Source of the DNA: Isoptericola cucumis | GTDB taxonomy: Bacteria; Actinomycetota; Actinomycetes; Actinomycetales; Cellulomonadaceae | Length of the DNA: 64,000 bases | Assembly (NCBI RefSeq): GCF_014635665.1 | Contig: NZ_BMDG01000009.1 | Span: forward strand, 62,001 to 126,000 | Reading direction: 5' to 3' | The notes under the pieces: model-generated | The model's input: the letters and a program-made list of their open reading frames with translations, nothing else | Database searches by the model: none | Told to the model about the DNA's origin: nothing | Made by a program: the position numbers and the translations under genes | Shown here: in pieces, positions 33,770 to 40,737 of the stretch | How the letters are laid out: every line of letters starts with the position of its first letter | Position numbering within the stretch: the stretch's first letter is position 1

Positions 33770-34450
33770 TCATGCGGCGTCGGGGAAGGGCACGCCCGTC
33801 GTCGCGTGGCAGCGGTACCCGTGCGGGTTCTTCGCGTCGGACAGGTACTCCTGGTGATAGTCCTCGGCGTAGTAGAACGGCCCCGCCTCTGCCGCGGGCC
33901 GCATCTCGGTCGTGATCGGGTCGTAGCCCTTGGCGGCCAGCACCTCGCCGTACCGCTCGGCGGTCTCGCGCACCGCCTGCTCCTGCTCCGGCGTCGTCCA
34001 GTACACGGCGGACCGGTACTGCGTGCCGACGTCGTTGCCCTGCCGGTAGCCCTGGGTCGGGTCGTGCCGCTCCCAGAAGGTCCGCAGCAGCTCGGCCTCG
34101 GAGACCTGCGCCGGGTCGTACGCGACCATCGTGGTCTCGGTGTGACCGGTGCGGGCGCTGCAGACCTCCTCGTACGTGGGGTTCGGCGTGGCGCCGCCCA
34201 TGTATCCGACGGCGGTGCTCACGACCCCGGGCACCTGCCAGTAGATCTCCTCGGCGCCCCAGAAACAGCCCATCGCCAGGTACAGCACCCGCGTGCCCTC
34301 GGGCCACGGGCCCACCAGAGACGTGCCGAGCACCGTGTGCGGGCGCGGCGCGGGCAGCACCGGGGACTCGCGGCCCGGCAGCGCGTCCTCGGGCGCGATC
34401 ATCGTGGTCCTGCCGGAACGGCCGAGCAGCTGGTCGAAGATCGAGTTCAT
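33770..34450 (-). CDS. msrA: Peptide-methionine (S)-S-oxide reductase MsrA
   Basis: The 226-residue enzyme repairs oxidised methionine (S-sulfoxide) in proteins with thiol reductants. The catalytic Cys62 lies in GCFWGAE, and the family segments [20 protein letters not shown] and [18 protein letters not shown] follow. The N-terminal extension of about 45 residues is common in actinobacterial MsrA. The ATG at 34450 has AGGAGG 7 nt upstream. Confidence 0.94.
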   Translation of the reverse strand: MNSIFDQLLGRSGRTTMIAPEDALPGRESPVLPAPRPHTVLGTSLVGPWPEGTRVLYLAMGCFWGAEEIYWQVPGVVSTAVGYMGGATPNPTYEEVCSARTGHTETTMVAYDPAQVSEAELLRTFWERHDPTQGYRQGNDVGTQYRSAVYWTTPEQEQAVRETAERYGEVLAAKGYDPITTEMRPAAEAGPFYYAEDYHQEYLSDAKNPHGYRCHATTGVPFPDAA

Positions 34451-34553
34451 CGCTTTACCTCCTGACACGGGGCCGGGCGCGGCCCCGACAGTCGGAACGG
34501 CTCGAGCGACGCGGATGTTCCGTCGTGGGGCGGGAGCTCATGGACGAGCCCTC

Positions 34554-35603
34554 TCAGCGGGAGAGGCCGACGTCGCCTGCGCCGCTGCTGCTGTCCCGGA
34601 CGATCAGCTCCGGGCGGATGAGCCGTCGGAGCGGCTCCCCGGACCCGCCGGCGACCCGTTGCAGAAGGGCGGCCACCGCCAGCTCACCGACGAGCCGGGT
34701 CGGGAGGCGCACCGACGTGAGCGACGGGGTGGTCCAGTCGGCGAAGGACAGGTCGCCGTACCCCACGACCTTGACGTCGGACGGAACGGCGCGGCCACGT
34801 TCGTGCAGGGCCCGCAACGCTCCGAGCGCGAAGAAGTCGTCGCCGGTCACGAGCGCGTCGAAAGGCCGCGACGCGCTCAGCTGTTCGGCGACGACCCGGT
34901 AGCCCTCCTGCGCGCGCCACTGGGGGCCGGTGCCCTCGAACCGCCGGGTGGGGATCAGCAGGGTCTCGGCGGAGAGGTCCGACGCCATGGCCAGCGCCCT
35001 CTCGACGCCGGCCCGCCGCCGTTCGATCGTCGTGATCGCGAGGTCCTCCTCGACGTACAACAGGCGGCGGGCACCGGCGCCGATGAGGTGCCGCGCAGCG
35101 GCGTAGGTCCCGGCCTCGCTGTCCACCCCGACGAAGTCGGCGGGGGTGTCCGCGATCTCGCGCGACGTCGCCACGACCGGGATGCCCGCCGCGTGGACCC
35201 GCTCCCAGCAGTGCCCGGCCCCTTGGACGGGGATCGCGATCACACCGGCCGGCCGTGCACGGAGGATCTGCTCGGCGATCGCCTCCTCCTGCTCGGTGCT
35301 CTCTTCGGTCGCGTACAGGTCGAGCGCGTACCCAGCCGCTCGCACGCCCGTCTCGATGGCGGCGAGCAGCTGGGAGGCGAAGGGGTGGGTGACGGACGGC
35401 ACGGTGATGGCGATCGTCTCCACCCCGGCGTGGACCGAGGCGGCCGGTGGGAGCACGTACCCCACCCGGACGGCCTCGTTCAGGACGAGCTGCCGGGTGC
35501 GTTCGCTGACACCGTCCCTGCCGCGCAGCGCCCGCGAGACGGTGTTCGGGGACAGGCCGAGTGCGGACGCAAGATCGTCCAACGTGTGACGAGTTCTTGC
35601 CAT
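34554..35603 (-). CDS. LacI family transcriptional regulator
   Basis: The 349-residue repressor has an N-terminal LacI HTH with hinge (1-55: TLDDLASALGLSPNTVSRAL) and a sugar-binding-type effector domain (about 60-330). The ATG at 35603 opens at MARTRHTLDD. It lies 3-prime of two genes of unknown function on the same strand and next to a transporter/dehydrogenase pair, so it probably senses the carbon source of this locus. A perfect 12-bp palindrome in the divergent promoter region is a candidate operator. Confidence 0.88.
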   Translation of the reverse strand: MARTRHTLDDLASALGLSPNTVSRALRGRDGVSERTRQLVLNEAVRVGYVLPPAASVHAGVETIAITVPSVTHPFASQLLAAIETGVRAAGYALDLYATEESTEQEEAIAEQILRARPAGVIAIPVQGAGHCWERVHAAGIPVVATSREIADTPADFVGVDSEAGTYAAARHLIGAGARRLLYVEEDLAITTIERRRAGVERALAMASDLSAETLLIPTRRFEGTGPQWRAQEGYRVVAEQLSASRPFDALVTGDDFFALGALRALHERGRAVPSDVKVVGYGDLSFADWTTPSLTSVRLPTRLVGELAVAALLQRVAGGSGEPLRRLIRPELIVRDSSSGAGDVGLSR

Positions 35604-35652
35604 GCCCTCGTGCGCCCTTTCGTGTGTCGCCCTGACCGTGCGCGAGCCCGGC

Positions 35653-35982
35653 CTACTCCTTGAGGGCAAGGTACACGCGGGCGAGAGACGACGGGTCGCC
35701 GCTGCTCGGTGTGACGACCAGCCGGAGCCAGTGCCCGAAGTCGGAGACGGGAACCGTCATCACCCCGCGCATGGGTCCGGACAGTGCGGGCGACTCGTGG
35801 TCGACCCAGACGAGACCGTCGGCGGAGACCTGCGTACGCACCGACACCTCTCCGGCACCCTCGGACAGGAACTGGAGGAACCACCGGGCTTCGCCGGCCC
35901 AGGCGACCTCGAAGGGTTCGGTGGCGAACTCGTCCTCCACCACGATGCCGCGTTCGAGGACTGCGGTCTGAGATTCACGCAC
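35653..35982 (-). CDS. Small protein of unknown function, beta-rich
   Basis: The 109-residue protein has no signal peptide. Its sequence alternates hydrophobic and polar residues (SVRTQVSADGLVWVDHES and WLRLVVTPSSG), suggesting a small beta-sandwich. I do not recognise it. It starts 6 bp after the stop of the DUF6772-like gene and precedes the lacI gene, so it belongs to that operon. Confidence 0.72.
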   Translation of the reverse strand: MRESQTAVLERGIVVEDEFATEPFEVAWAGEARWFLQFLSEGAGEVSVRTQVSADGLVWVDHESPALSGPMRGVMTVPVSDFGHWLRLVVTPSSGDPSSLARVYLALKE

Positions 35983-35988
35983 GGAGCT

Positions 35989-36960
35989 TCACCAATCTGC
36001 CGAGATGACGACGGAGTCGAGGTACAGGAAGTTGCGCTGGCCGCTCAGCGAGCGCACGGAGAAGTAGAAGTTGAGCAGGTTCTCGAGAGAGCCGTACCGC
36101 TCCTCGTAGATCGGCACGGGGACGTCGGACCAGTCCATGAGCCGATCATTGAGCTGGAGCTCGACGTTGCGCCGGGTCCGGGTGTCGATGACCCAGCGGA
36201 GGTAGTGCCAGTTGACCTTGGTGGGGACCTCGTTCATGCACAGCTCCTGCGGCTCCCCGTACACCTGCCAGTCGTCCGGGTCCGGCGCCGTGAAGTCGGC
36301 GGCGTAGGGGAGGTCCACCTTCCCCTCATAGTGCTCGCGGGGCGTCGGCTCCGGGACGGTCGGGTACTTCCACTGCCGCAGCATGTTCCCGTTCTCGTCC
36401 GCGTTCTGGTAGCGAGCGACGGTGTGGTACCGGATTCCGTCGTCACCACAGAGGTCCGTGGCCACGGTGAAGGCCCCGAACTGCGCCTCGGACGGATGGC
36501 TGTTCCCGTCCCAGGCCATGTCCCCGAACCCGTTCTCGGCCGCCGGGTCGACCACGGCCTCGGCCTTGTAGGCCAGATAGGCCTCGATCTGCAGGAGGCC
36601 CCGGCCGCTCATCGTGAGCCGTCGGATCCCCGTGGCCGTGTGCCCCGGGTAGGGGCGGGTGGCGAGCTTCAGCGCGTAGGTCCCGGACATGGCTCCGTGC
36701 GTGCCGACGTCGAAGAAGTCGCAGCTGGAGAGCTGCGGCGGACGGAAGTCGCGGAAGTGCCGGTCCAGCGAGGAGTACTCGCCCTTGCCGTTGTAGTTGC
36801 CGCCGAGCTCCACCCATCCGTGCAGGCCGGAGTTGAAGTCGTCGTGGGCAAGGATCCGCGGCAGCGGATCGAACTTCGAGAGCTGGGGGTCGGCGCTCCG
36901 CAGCGCGGTGCGCAGCGTCGACGCGAGGTCGTGGTCAGGCGAGCGGTCGATGGTCGGCAT
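35989..36960 (-). CDS. DUF6772-like protein, probable carbohydrate-related
   Basis: The 323-residue cytoplasmic protein resembles, from memory, the DUF6772 family: LGGNYNGKGEYSSLDRHF, GTHGAMSGTYALKLATRP and IRRLTMSGRGLLQIEAYL. It is beta-rich with many aromatic residues, in keeping with a jelly-roll fold. The function is unknown; the setting in a LacI/MFS/dehydrogenase locus suggests sugar or polyol use. The ATG at 36960 has TAACGT 7 nt upstream and TTGTAC 17 nt before that; 36996 is an upstream alternative. Confidence 0.78.
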   Translation of the reverse strand: MPTIDRSPDHDLASTLRTALRSADPQLSKFDPLPRILAHDDFNSGLHGWVELGGNYNGKGEYSSLDRHFRDFRPPQLSSCDFFDVGTHGAMSGTYALKLATRPYPGHTATGIRRLTMSGRGLLQIEAYLAYKAEAVVDPAAENGFGDMAWDGNSHPSEAQFGAFTVATDLCGDDGIRYHTVARYQNADENGNMLRQWKYPTVPEPTPREHYEGKVDLPYAADFTAPDPDDWQVYGEPQELCMNEVPTKVNWHYLRWVIDTRTRRNVELQLNDRLMDWSDVPVPIYEERYGSLENLLNFYFSVRSLSGQRNFLYLDSVVISADW

Positions 36961-36967
36961 GACGATC

Positions 36968-36996
36968 ACGTTAGGACAATCATGAAAAAAGTACAA
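36968..36996 (-). promoter_or_regulatory. Sigma-70-type promoter of the DUF6772-like operon
   Basis: On the minus strand, TTGTAC (36991-36996), a 17-nt spacer and TAACGT (36968-36973) lie 7 nt before the ATG at 36960, implying a leaderless transcript. Confidence 0.7.
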
Positions 36997-37001
36997 GACT
37001 G

Positions 37002-37029
37002 TTGATTAATCGCCACGCGTGGCTAGGAT
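37002..37029 (+). promoter_or_regulatory. Sigma-70-type promoter of the MHS transporter operon
   Basis: TTGATT (37002-37007), a 16-nt spacer and TAGGAT (37024-37029) precede the transporter ATG at 37062 by about 33 nt. The region is unusually AT-rich for this window. Confidence 0.68.
37012..37023. promoter_or_regulatory. 12-bp palindromic operator in the promoter spacer
   Basis: GCCACGCGTGGC is a perfect palindrome lying entirely between the -35 and -10 of the plus-strand promoter. It is the obvious candidate site for the LacI regulator of this locus. Confidence 0.62.
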
Positions 37030-37061
37030 GCCTGTGACCTGGACCACGTGGAAGGAACGAC

Positions 37062-38378
37062 ATGGCGACAACTCGCAGGCTCTCGCGAGCCACACTGGCC
37101 TCGACCGTGGGGACAGCCCTGGAGTGGTACGACTTCTCCCTGTACGGCACCGCCGCGGCGCTGGTGCTCCCGCACGTGTTCTTCCCCGGCGGGGACCCCG
37201 CGGTCGCGGTGCTCGCGTCGCTCGCCACCTTTGCCGTCGGCTTCTTCGCCCGGCCGATCGGCGGCGTCGTCATCGGGTTGCTGGGTGACCGCTTCGGCCG
37301 GCGTCAGATGCTGTTCGTGACGCTCTTGCTGATGGCCGCCTCGTCGACGCTGATCGGCTGTCTCCCGACGTATCAGCAGGTCGGGGTCTGGGCCCCGATC
37401 ATGCTCGTGGTGCTGCGTGTCCTGCAGGGGCTCGGTGCCGGCGGGGAGTACGCGGGAGCGATGCTGCTCTCCGCGGAGCACGCCACGCAGGCCCGTCGAG
37501 GACTCAACGCGGCCGTGCCGAGCGCGGGCAACGCCCTGGGGGCGCTCCTTGCCACGGGCGTCTATTTCGTGGTGCAGGCCGTCGTGCCCCACGAGGCGTT
37601 CCTGGCCTGGGGCTGGCGGATCCCGTTCCTGCTCAGCGTTGTCCTCGCCGTGGCGGCGTTCGTCATCCGCCTGCGGGTCTCCGAGAGCCCGGAGTTCACC
37701 GGCGCCGGCGCGCAGGCCGTGCCGGTGCGAGACCGGTTCCGCGACGTGTTCCGTCTCGGCGGACGCCGCATCCCGCTCGCGATGCTCATGAGCATCGCCC
37801 CCAACGTGCTCTCCTACCTGCCGTCCGTGTACGCGCTCACCTACCTGTCCGCGACCGTGGGCGCGCCGGAGTGGATCGGGCTGGTCGGGATCATCATCGC
37901 GAACCTCCTGAAGCTCGTGACCATCCCCGTCGCGGGCTGGCTGTGCGACCGCTTCGGGGGGCGGCTGATCATGATCATCGGCAGCGTCGCCGGCGCGGTG
38001 CTCTTCTACCCGTTCTTCTGGCTGCTCGACACCGGTACGCCTCTCGCCGTCTGGGCCGGGCTGGTCATGATCTTCACGCTGTGCTGCGACCTGACGCTCG
38101 CCTCGCAGGCCACCATGCTTTCCACGCTCTTCGACGTGCGCGTGCGCTACACCTCCGTCACCTTCAGCCGCGAGATCACCGGTGCCGTCGTCGGCGGCAC
38201 CATCCCGTTCGTCGCCGCAGCGCTCACGGCCGCGTTCGACGGGCTCCCGTGGCTCGTCGCCCTGTACTGCTCCGTGCTCTGCCTCGTGTGCGCCGTGGCC
38301 ACGGCCTTCCTGCCCCGAAACCGACCGGTCGCCGCGGAGCAGGTCGCTCCGGGCGCGATCGCCGCGACCCACCACTGA
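37062..38378 (+). CDS. MFS transporter, metabolite:H+ symporter (MHS) type
   Basis: The 438-residue importer has twelve predicted helices and the MHS signature at its start (STVGTALEWYDFSLYG), then GDRFGRRQMLF in loop 2-3 and a second half of similar layout. It probably brings in the substrate of the adjacent dehydrogenase. GGAAGGA lies before the ATG at 37062. First gene of an operon with a Zn-dehydrogenase and a secreted PLD-like protein. Confidence 0.89.
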   Translation: MATTRRLSRATLASTVGTALEWYDFSLYGTAAALVLPHVFFPGGDPAVAVLASLATFAVGFFARPIGGVVIGLLGDRFGRRQMLFVTLLLMAASSTLIGCLPTYQQVGVWAPIMLVVLRVLQGLGAGGEYAGAMLLSAEHATQARRGLNAAVPSAGNALGALLATGVYFVVQAVVPHEAFLAWGWRIPFLLSVVLAVAAFVIRLRVSESPEFTGAGAQAVPVRDRFRDVFRLGGRRIPLAMLMSIAPNVLSYLPSVYALTYLSATVGAPEWIGLVGIIIANLLKLVTIPVAGWLCDRFGGRLIMIIGSVAGAVLFYPFFWLLDTGTPLAVWAGLVMIFTLCCDLTLASQATMLSTLFDVRVRYTSVTFSREITGAVVGGTIPFVAAALTAAFDGLPWLVALYCSVLCLVCAVATAFLPRNRPVAAEQVAPGAIAATHH

Positions 38379-38416
38379 CGCGACCCGCCACTGACATCCA
38401 TCCCAGGAGGAGAACC

Positions 38417-39430
38417 ATGGGCAACCTTGCCGCCGTCATGACCCGCCCCGGCGCGATCGAGATCCGGGAACGACCGGACCCCGTCCCCGCACCGGGTCAG
38501 GCAGTCATCGCGCCTCGCGCCGTCGGGGTGTGCGGTTCCGACGTGTCGTACTTCCTCGACGGCCGCGTGGGCCCGTTCGTGGTCGACGGGGACTTCGTGC
38601 TCGGCCACGAGGTCTCGGCTGACGTCGTCGCCGTGGGCGAGGGCGTCACGAACGTCCAGGTCGGGGACCGTGTCGCCGTCGAGCCCAGCGTGCCCGACCG
38701 GGACTGCGAGCAGTGCCGGGCGGGGCGATACCACCTGTGCCCCCGGCTCGAGTTCCTCGCCACGCCCCCGGTGGACGGCGCCCTGATCCAGCGGCTCGCC
38801 ATCGACGCCCGGACGCTCTTCGTGATGCCCGACTCGATGAGCTATGAGGCGGGGGCGCTGCTGGAGCCGCTCTCCGTGGGCCTGTGGGGCTGCCGTCGGG
38901 CGGCACTGGTGCCGGGGGACCGCGTCCTGGTCACCGGTGCCGGGCCCGTCGGCTTGCTGGCCGCGGAGGCGGCGCGGGCGGAGGGCGCGCTCTCGGTGAC
39001 GATGTCCGACGTGTCGACGGAGCGGCTCGCACTCGCGTCTCGACACGGGTTCGAGACGTCGACCAGCGAGGAGCTGTCCGGCCAGGGGCAGGGTTACGAC
39101 GTGCTGCTGGAGTGCAGCGGCGCTCCAGGTGTGCTCCGTCAAGGTCTCGAGCGGCTGCGACAAGGTGGCCGGGCGGCGTCGATCGGGATCGGCAAGCACG
39201 ACGTCGACCTGCCCTTGCACACGCTCAACTGGAACGAGATCACCCTCGCGACCGTCAACCGCTACAAGGACACCTGGCCCCTGGCCATGGCCCTGGTCGC
39301 CTCAGGGCGCGTCAGCCTGGACGGCCTCCACACCCACAGCTTCCCCCTCGCCCGCACGGCCGACGCACTCCAGGTGGGGCGCACGGACCCGACGGCGGTC
39401 AAGTCGATCATCTACCCGCAGGAGGTGTGA
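38417..39430 (+). CDS. Zinc-dependent medium-chain dehydrogenase (sorbitol/xylitol type)
   Basis: The 337-residue enzyme oxidises an alcohol or polyol with NAD(P). Catalytic Zn ligands are Cys39 (GVCGSD), His64 and Glu65 (GHEVSA). The structural-zinc loop PDRDCEQCRAGRYHLC has only three cysteines (97, 100, 108); the first of the usual four is Asp94. The Rossmann motif is GAGPVGLL. AGGAGGAG precedes the ATG. It lies between the MHS transporter and the PLD-like gene, 38 bp after the former. Confidence 0.9.
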   Translation: MGNLAAVMTRPGAIEIRERPDPVPAPGQAVIAPRAVGVCGSDVSYFLDGRVGPFVVDGDFVLGHEVSADVVAVGEGVTNVQVGDRVAVEPSVPDRDCEQCRAGRYHLCPRLEFLATPPVDGALIQRLAIDARTLFVMPDSMSYEAGALLEPLSVGLWGCRRAALVPGDRVLVTGAGPVGLLAAEAARAEGALSVTMSDVSTERLALASRHGFETSTSEELSGQGQGYDVLLECSGAPGVLRQGLERLRQGGRAASIGIGKHDVDLPLHTLNWNEITLATVNRYKDTWPLAMALVASGRVSLDGLHTHSFPLARTADALQVGRTDPTAVKSIIYPQEV

Positions 39431-39437
39431 GCGACCG

Positions 39438-40673
39438 ATGACACCGTTCCGTCGCATCGCCGCCGTGGCCGTCGGAGCAGCCCTGGCGCTGGGTGTCGCG
39501 CCGGCGCAAGGACTGCCGTCCGGTCCGGTTCCGGGCCACGAGTTCATCCCCCCGGACAAGGCCCCGGAGACGCCCTGCGCCGAGGCGCCCTCCGTCACCG
39601 TACGGACCGGTGCTGTGTTCTCCGATCCCCTGCACGACCGCGCCGGCGCCGTGGCCGAACGGTTGTGCTCGTACTTCAAGCAGGCGGACGCCGGCTCCAC
39701 CATCTCGCTCGCGGCGTTCGTCATCTCGGGCGAGGCGGGGGAGGACTACGTGGACCAGCTCCTCGCGGCCCACCGCCGGGGTGTGCACGTCCAGGTCGTG
39801 ATGGACGGCTGGCAGGTCGAGAAACCGCCGGCCGCCCGGCTGATCTCGACGCTCGGCACCGACACGTCCGCCGGGTCGTGGGTGACCGTCTGCGCGCACG
39901 CCTCTCCGGAGGGCAACACGAGCTCGTGCCAGGGGACGAAGGGCATGCACAACAAGTTCGCCCTCTTCTCCTCGGTGTCCGGGCGCGAGGACGTGGTCGT
40001 CCAGTCGTCAGCCAACGTCACCGACGTCAACCACGTCAGCTATTGGAACAACGCCGTCACGGTCACCGGGGACCGGGGGCTGTATCGCGCCTACCGGGAG
40101 TACCACGCGGATCTCGTCCGCATGGAGCAGGACCCCGACTATCACCGCACGGTCCGCTCCCGGGGTCCCGCCGGGGTCTCCGTCGCCCGCTTCTTCCCCG
40201 CGGCGACCGCGGACCCCGTCGAGGAACGCCTGTCCCTCCTGGGCTGCGTCCCCGGCCGCACCCGCGTCGCCTTGGGCATGAGCGAGTGGGACGACACCCG
40301 GATCGGCGTGGCGCACGAGATCGCGCGGCTCGAGCACACCGGGTGCGACGTCACGGTCGTCGCTGGCCCGGTTGGTGAGCAGGTCGCGGCGGCGCTCGAC
40401 TCCGCGGGCGTGCCCCGCAAGACCCTCGAGGACGTCGAGGCCACGGGGCGCCTGCACTCCAAGTACCTCGTGGTCTCCGGTGCGCGGGACGCGGGTCCGG
40501 CGCACGCGCGGGGAGGCGCGGCGTCCTTCGTCCTCACGGGCAGCCACAACTACAACACGACCAGCCTGCGCCGGAACGACGAGGCGATCCTCGAGCTGCA
40601 CCATCAGCCCGCGGTGAACCAGTATCTCGACAACGCCCGGCGGCTCTGGGAGGTGGCCCTCGAGAAGCGCTAG
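39438..40673 (+). CDS. Secreted phospholipase D-like protein with altered HKD motifs
   Basis: The 411-residue exported protein has a signal peptide (1-25, cleavage near PAQG). Two PLD-type half-motifs are present: H171-N-K173 and H340-S-K342, each followed later by a GS/SA-x-N element (SSANVTD, TGSHNYN). In both, the Asp of HxKxxxxD is replaced by Ser (178, 347). It lies only 7 bp after the dehydrogenase gene, so it is in the same operon. The substrate is unknown; phosphodiesterase or transferase action outside the cell is likely. Confidence 0.82.
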   Translation: MTPFRRIAAVAVGAALALGVAPAQGLPSGPVPGHEFIPPDKAPETPCAEAPSVTVRTGAVFSDPLHDRAGAVAERLCSYFKQADAGSTISLAAFVISGEAGEDYVDQLLAAHRRGVHVQVVMDGWQVEKPPAARLISTLGTDTSAGSWVTVCAHASPEGNTSSCQGTKGMHNKFALFSSVSGREDVVVQSSANVTDVNHVSYWNNAVTVTGDRGLYRAYREYHADLVRMEQDPDYHRTVRSRGPAGVSVARFFPAATADPVEERLSLLGCVPGRTRVALGMSEWDDTRIGVAHEIARLEHTGCDVTVVAGPVGEQVAAALDSAGVPRKTLEDVEATGRLHSKYLVVSGARDAGPAHARGGAASFVLTGSHNYNTTSLRRNDEAILELHHQPAVNQYLDNARRLWEVALEKR

Positions 40674-40684
40674 CCGGCGCACGA

Positions 40685-40711
40685 GGGGCCCCGCCCGACG
40701 GACGGGGCCCC
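40685..40711. terminator. Hairpin between convergent PLD-like and M4 genes
   Basis: GGGGCCCCG (40685-40693) pairs with CGGGGCCCC (40703-40711) around a 9-nt loop; outer GCCGGC/GCCGGC arms extend it. Confidence 0.72.
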
Positions 40712-40737
40712 GGCACCGTGCGGAGGCGGTGTGCCGG

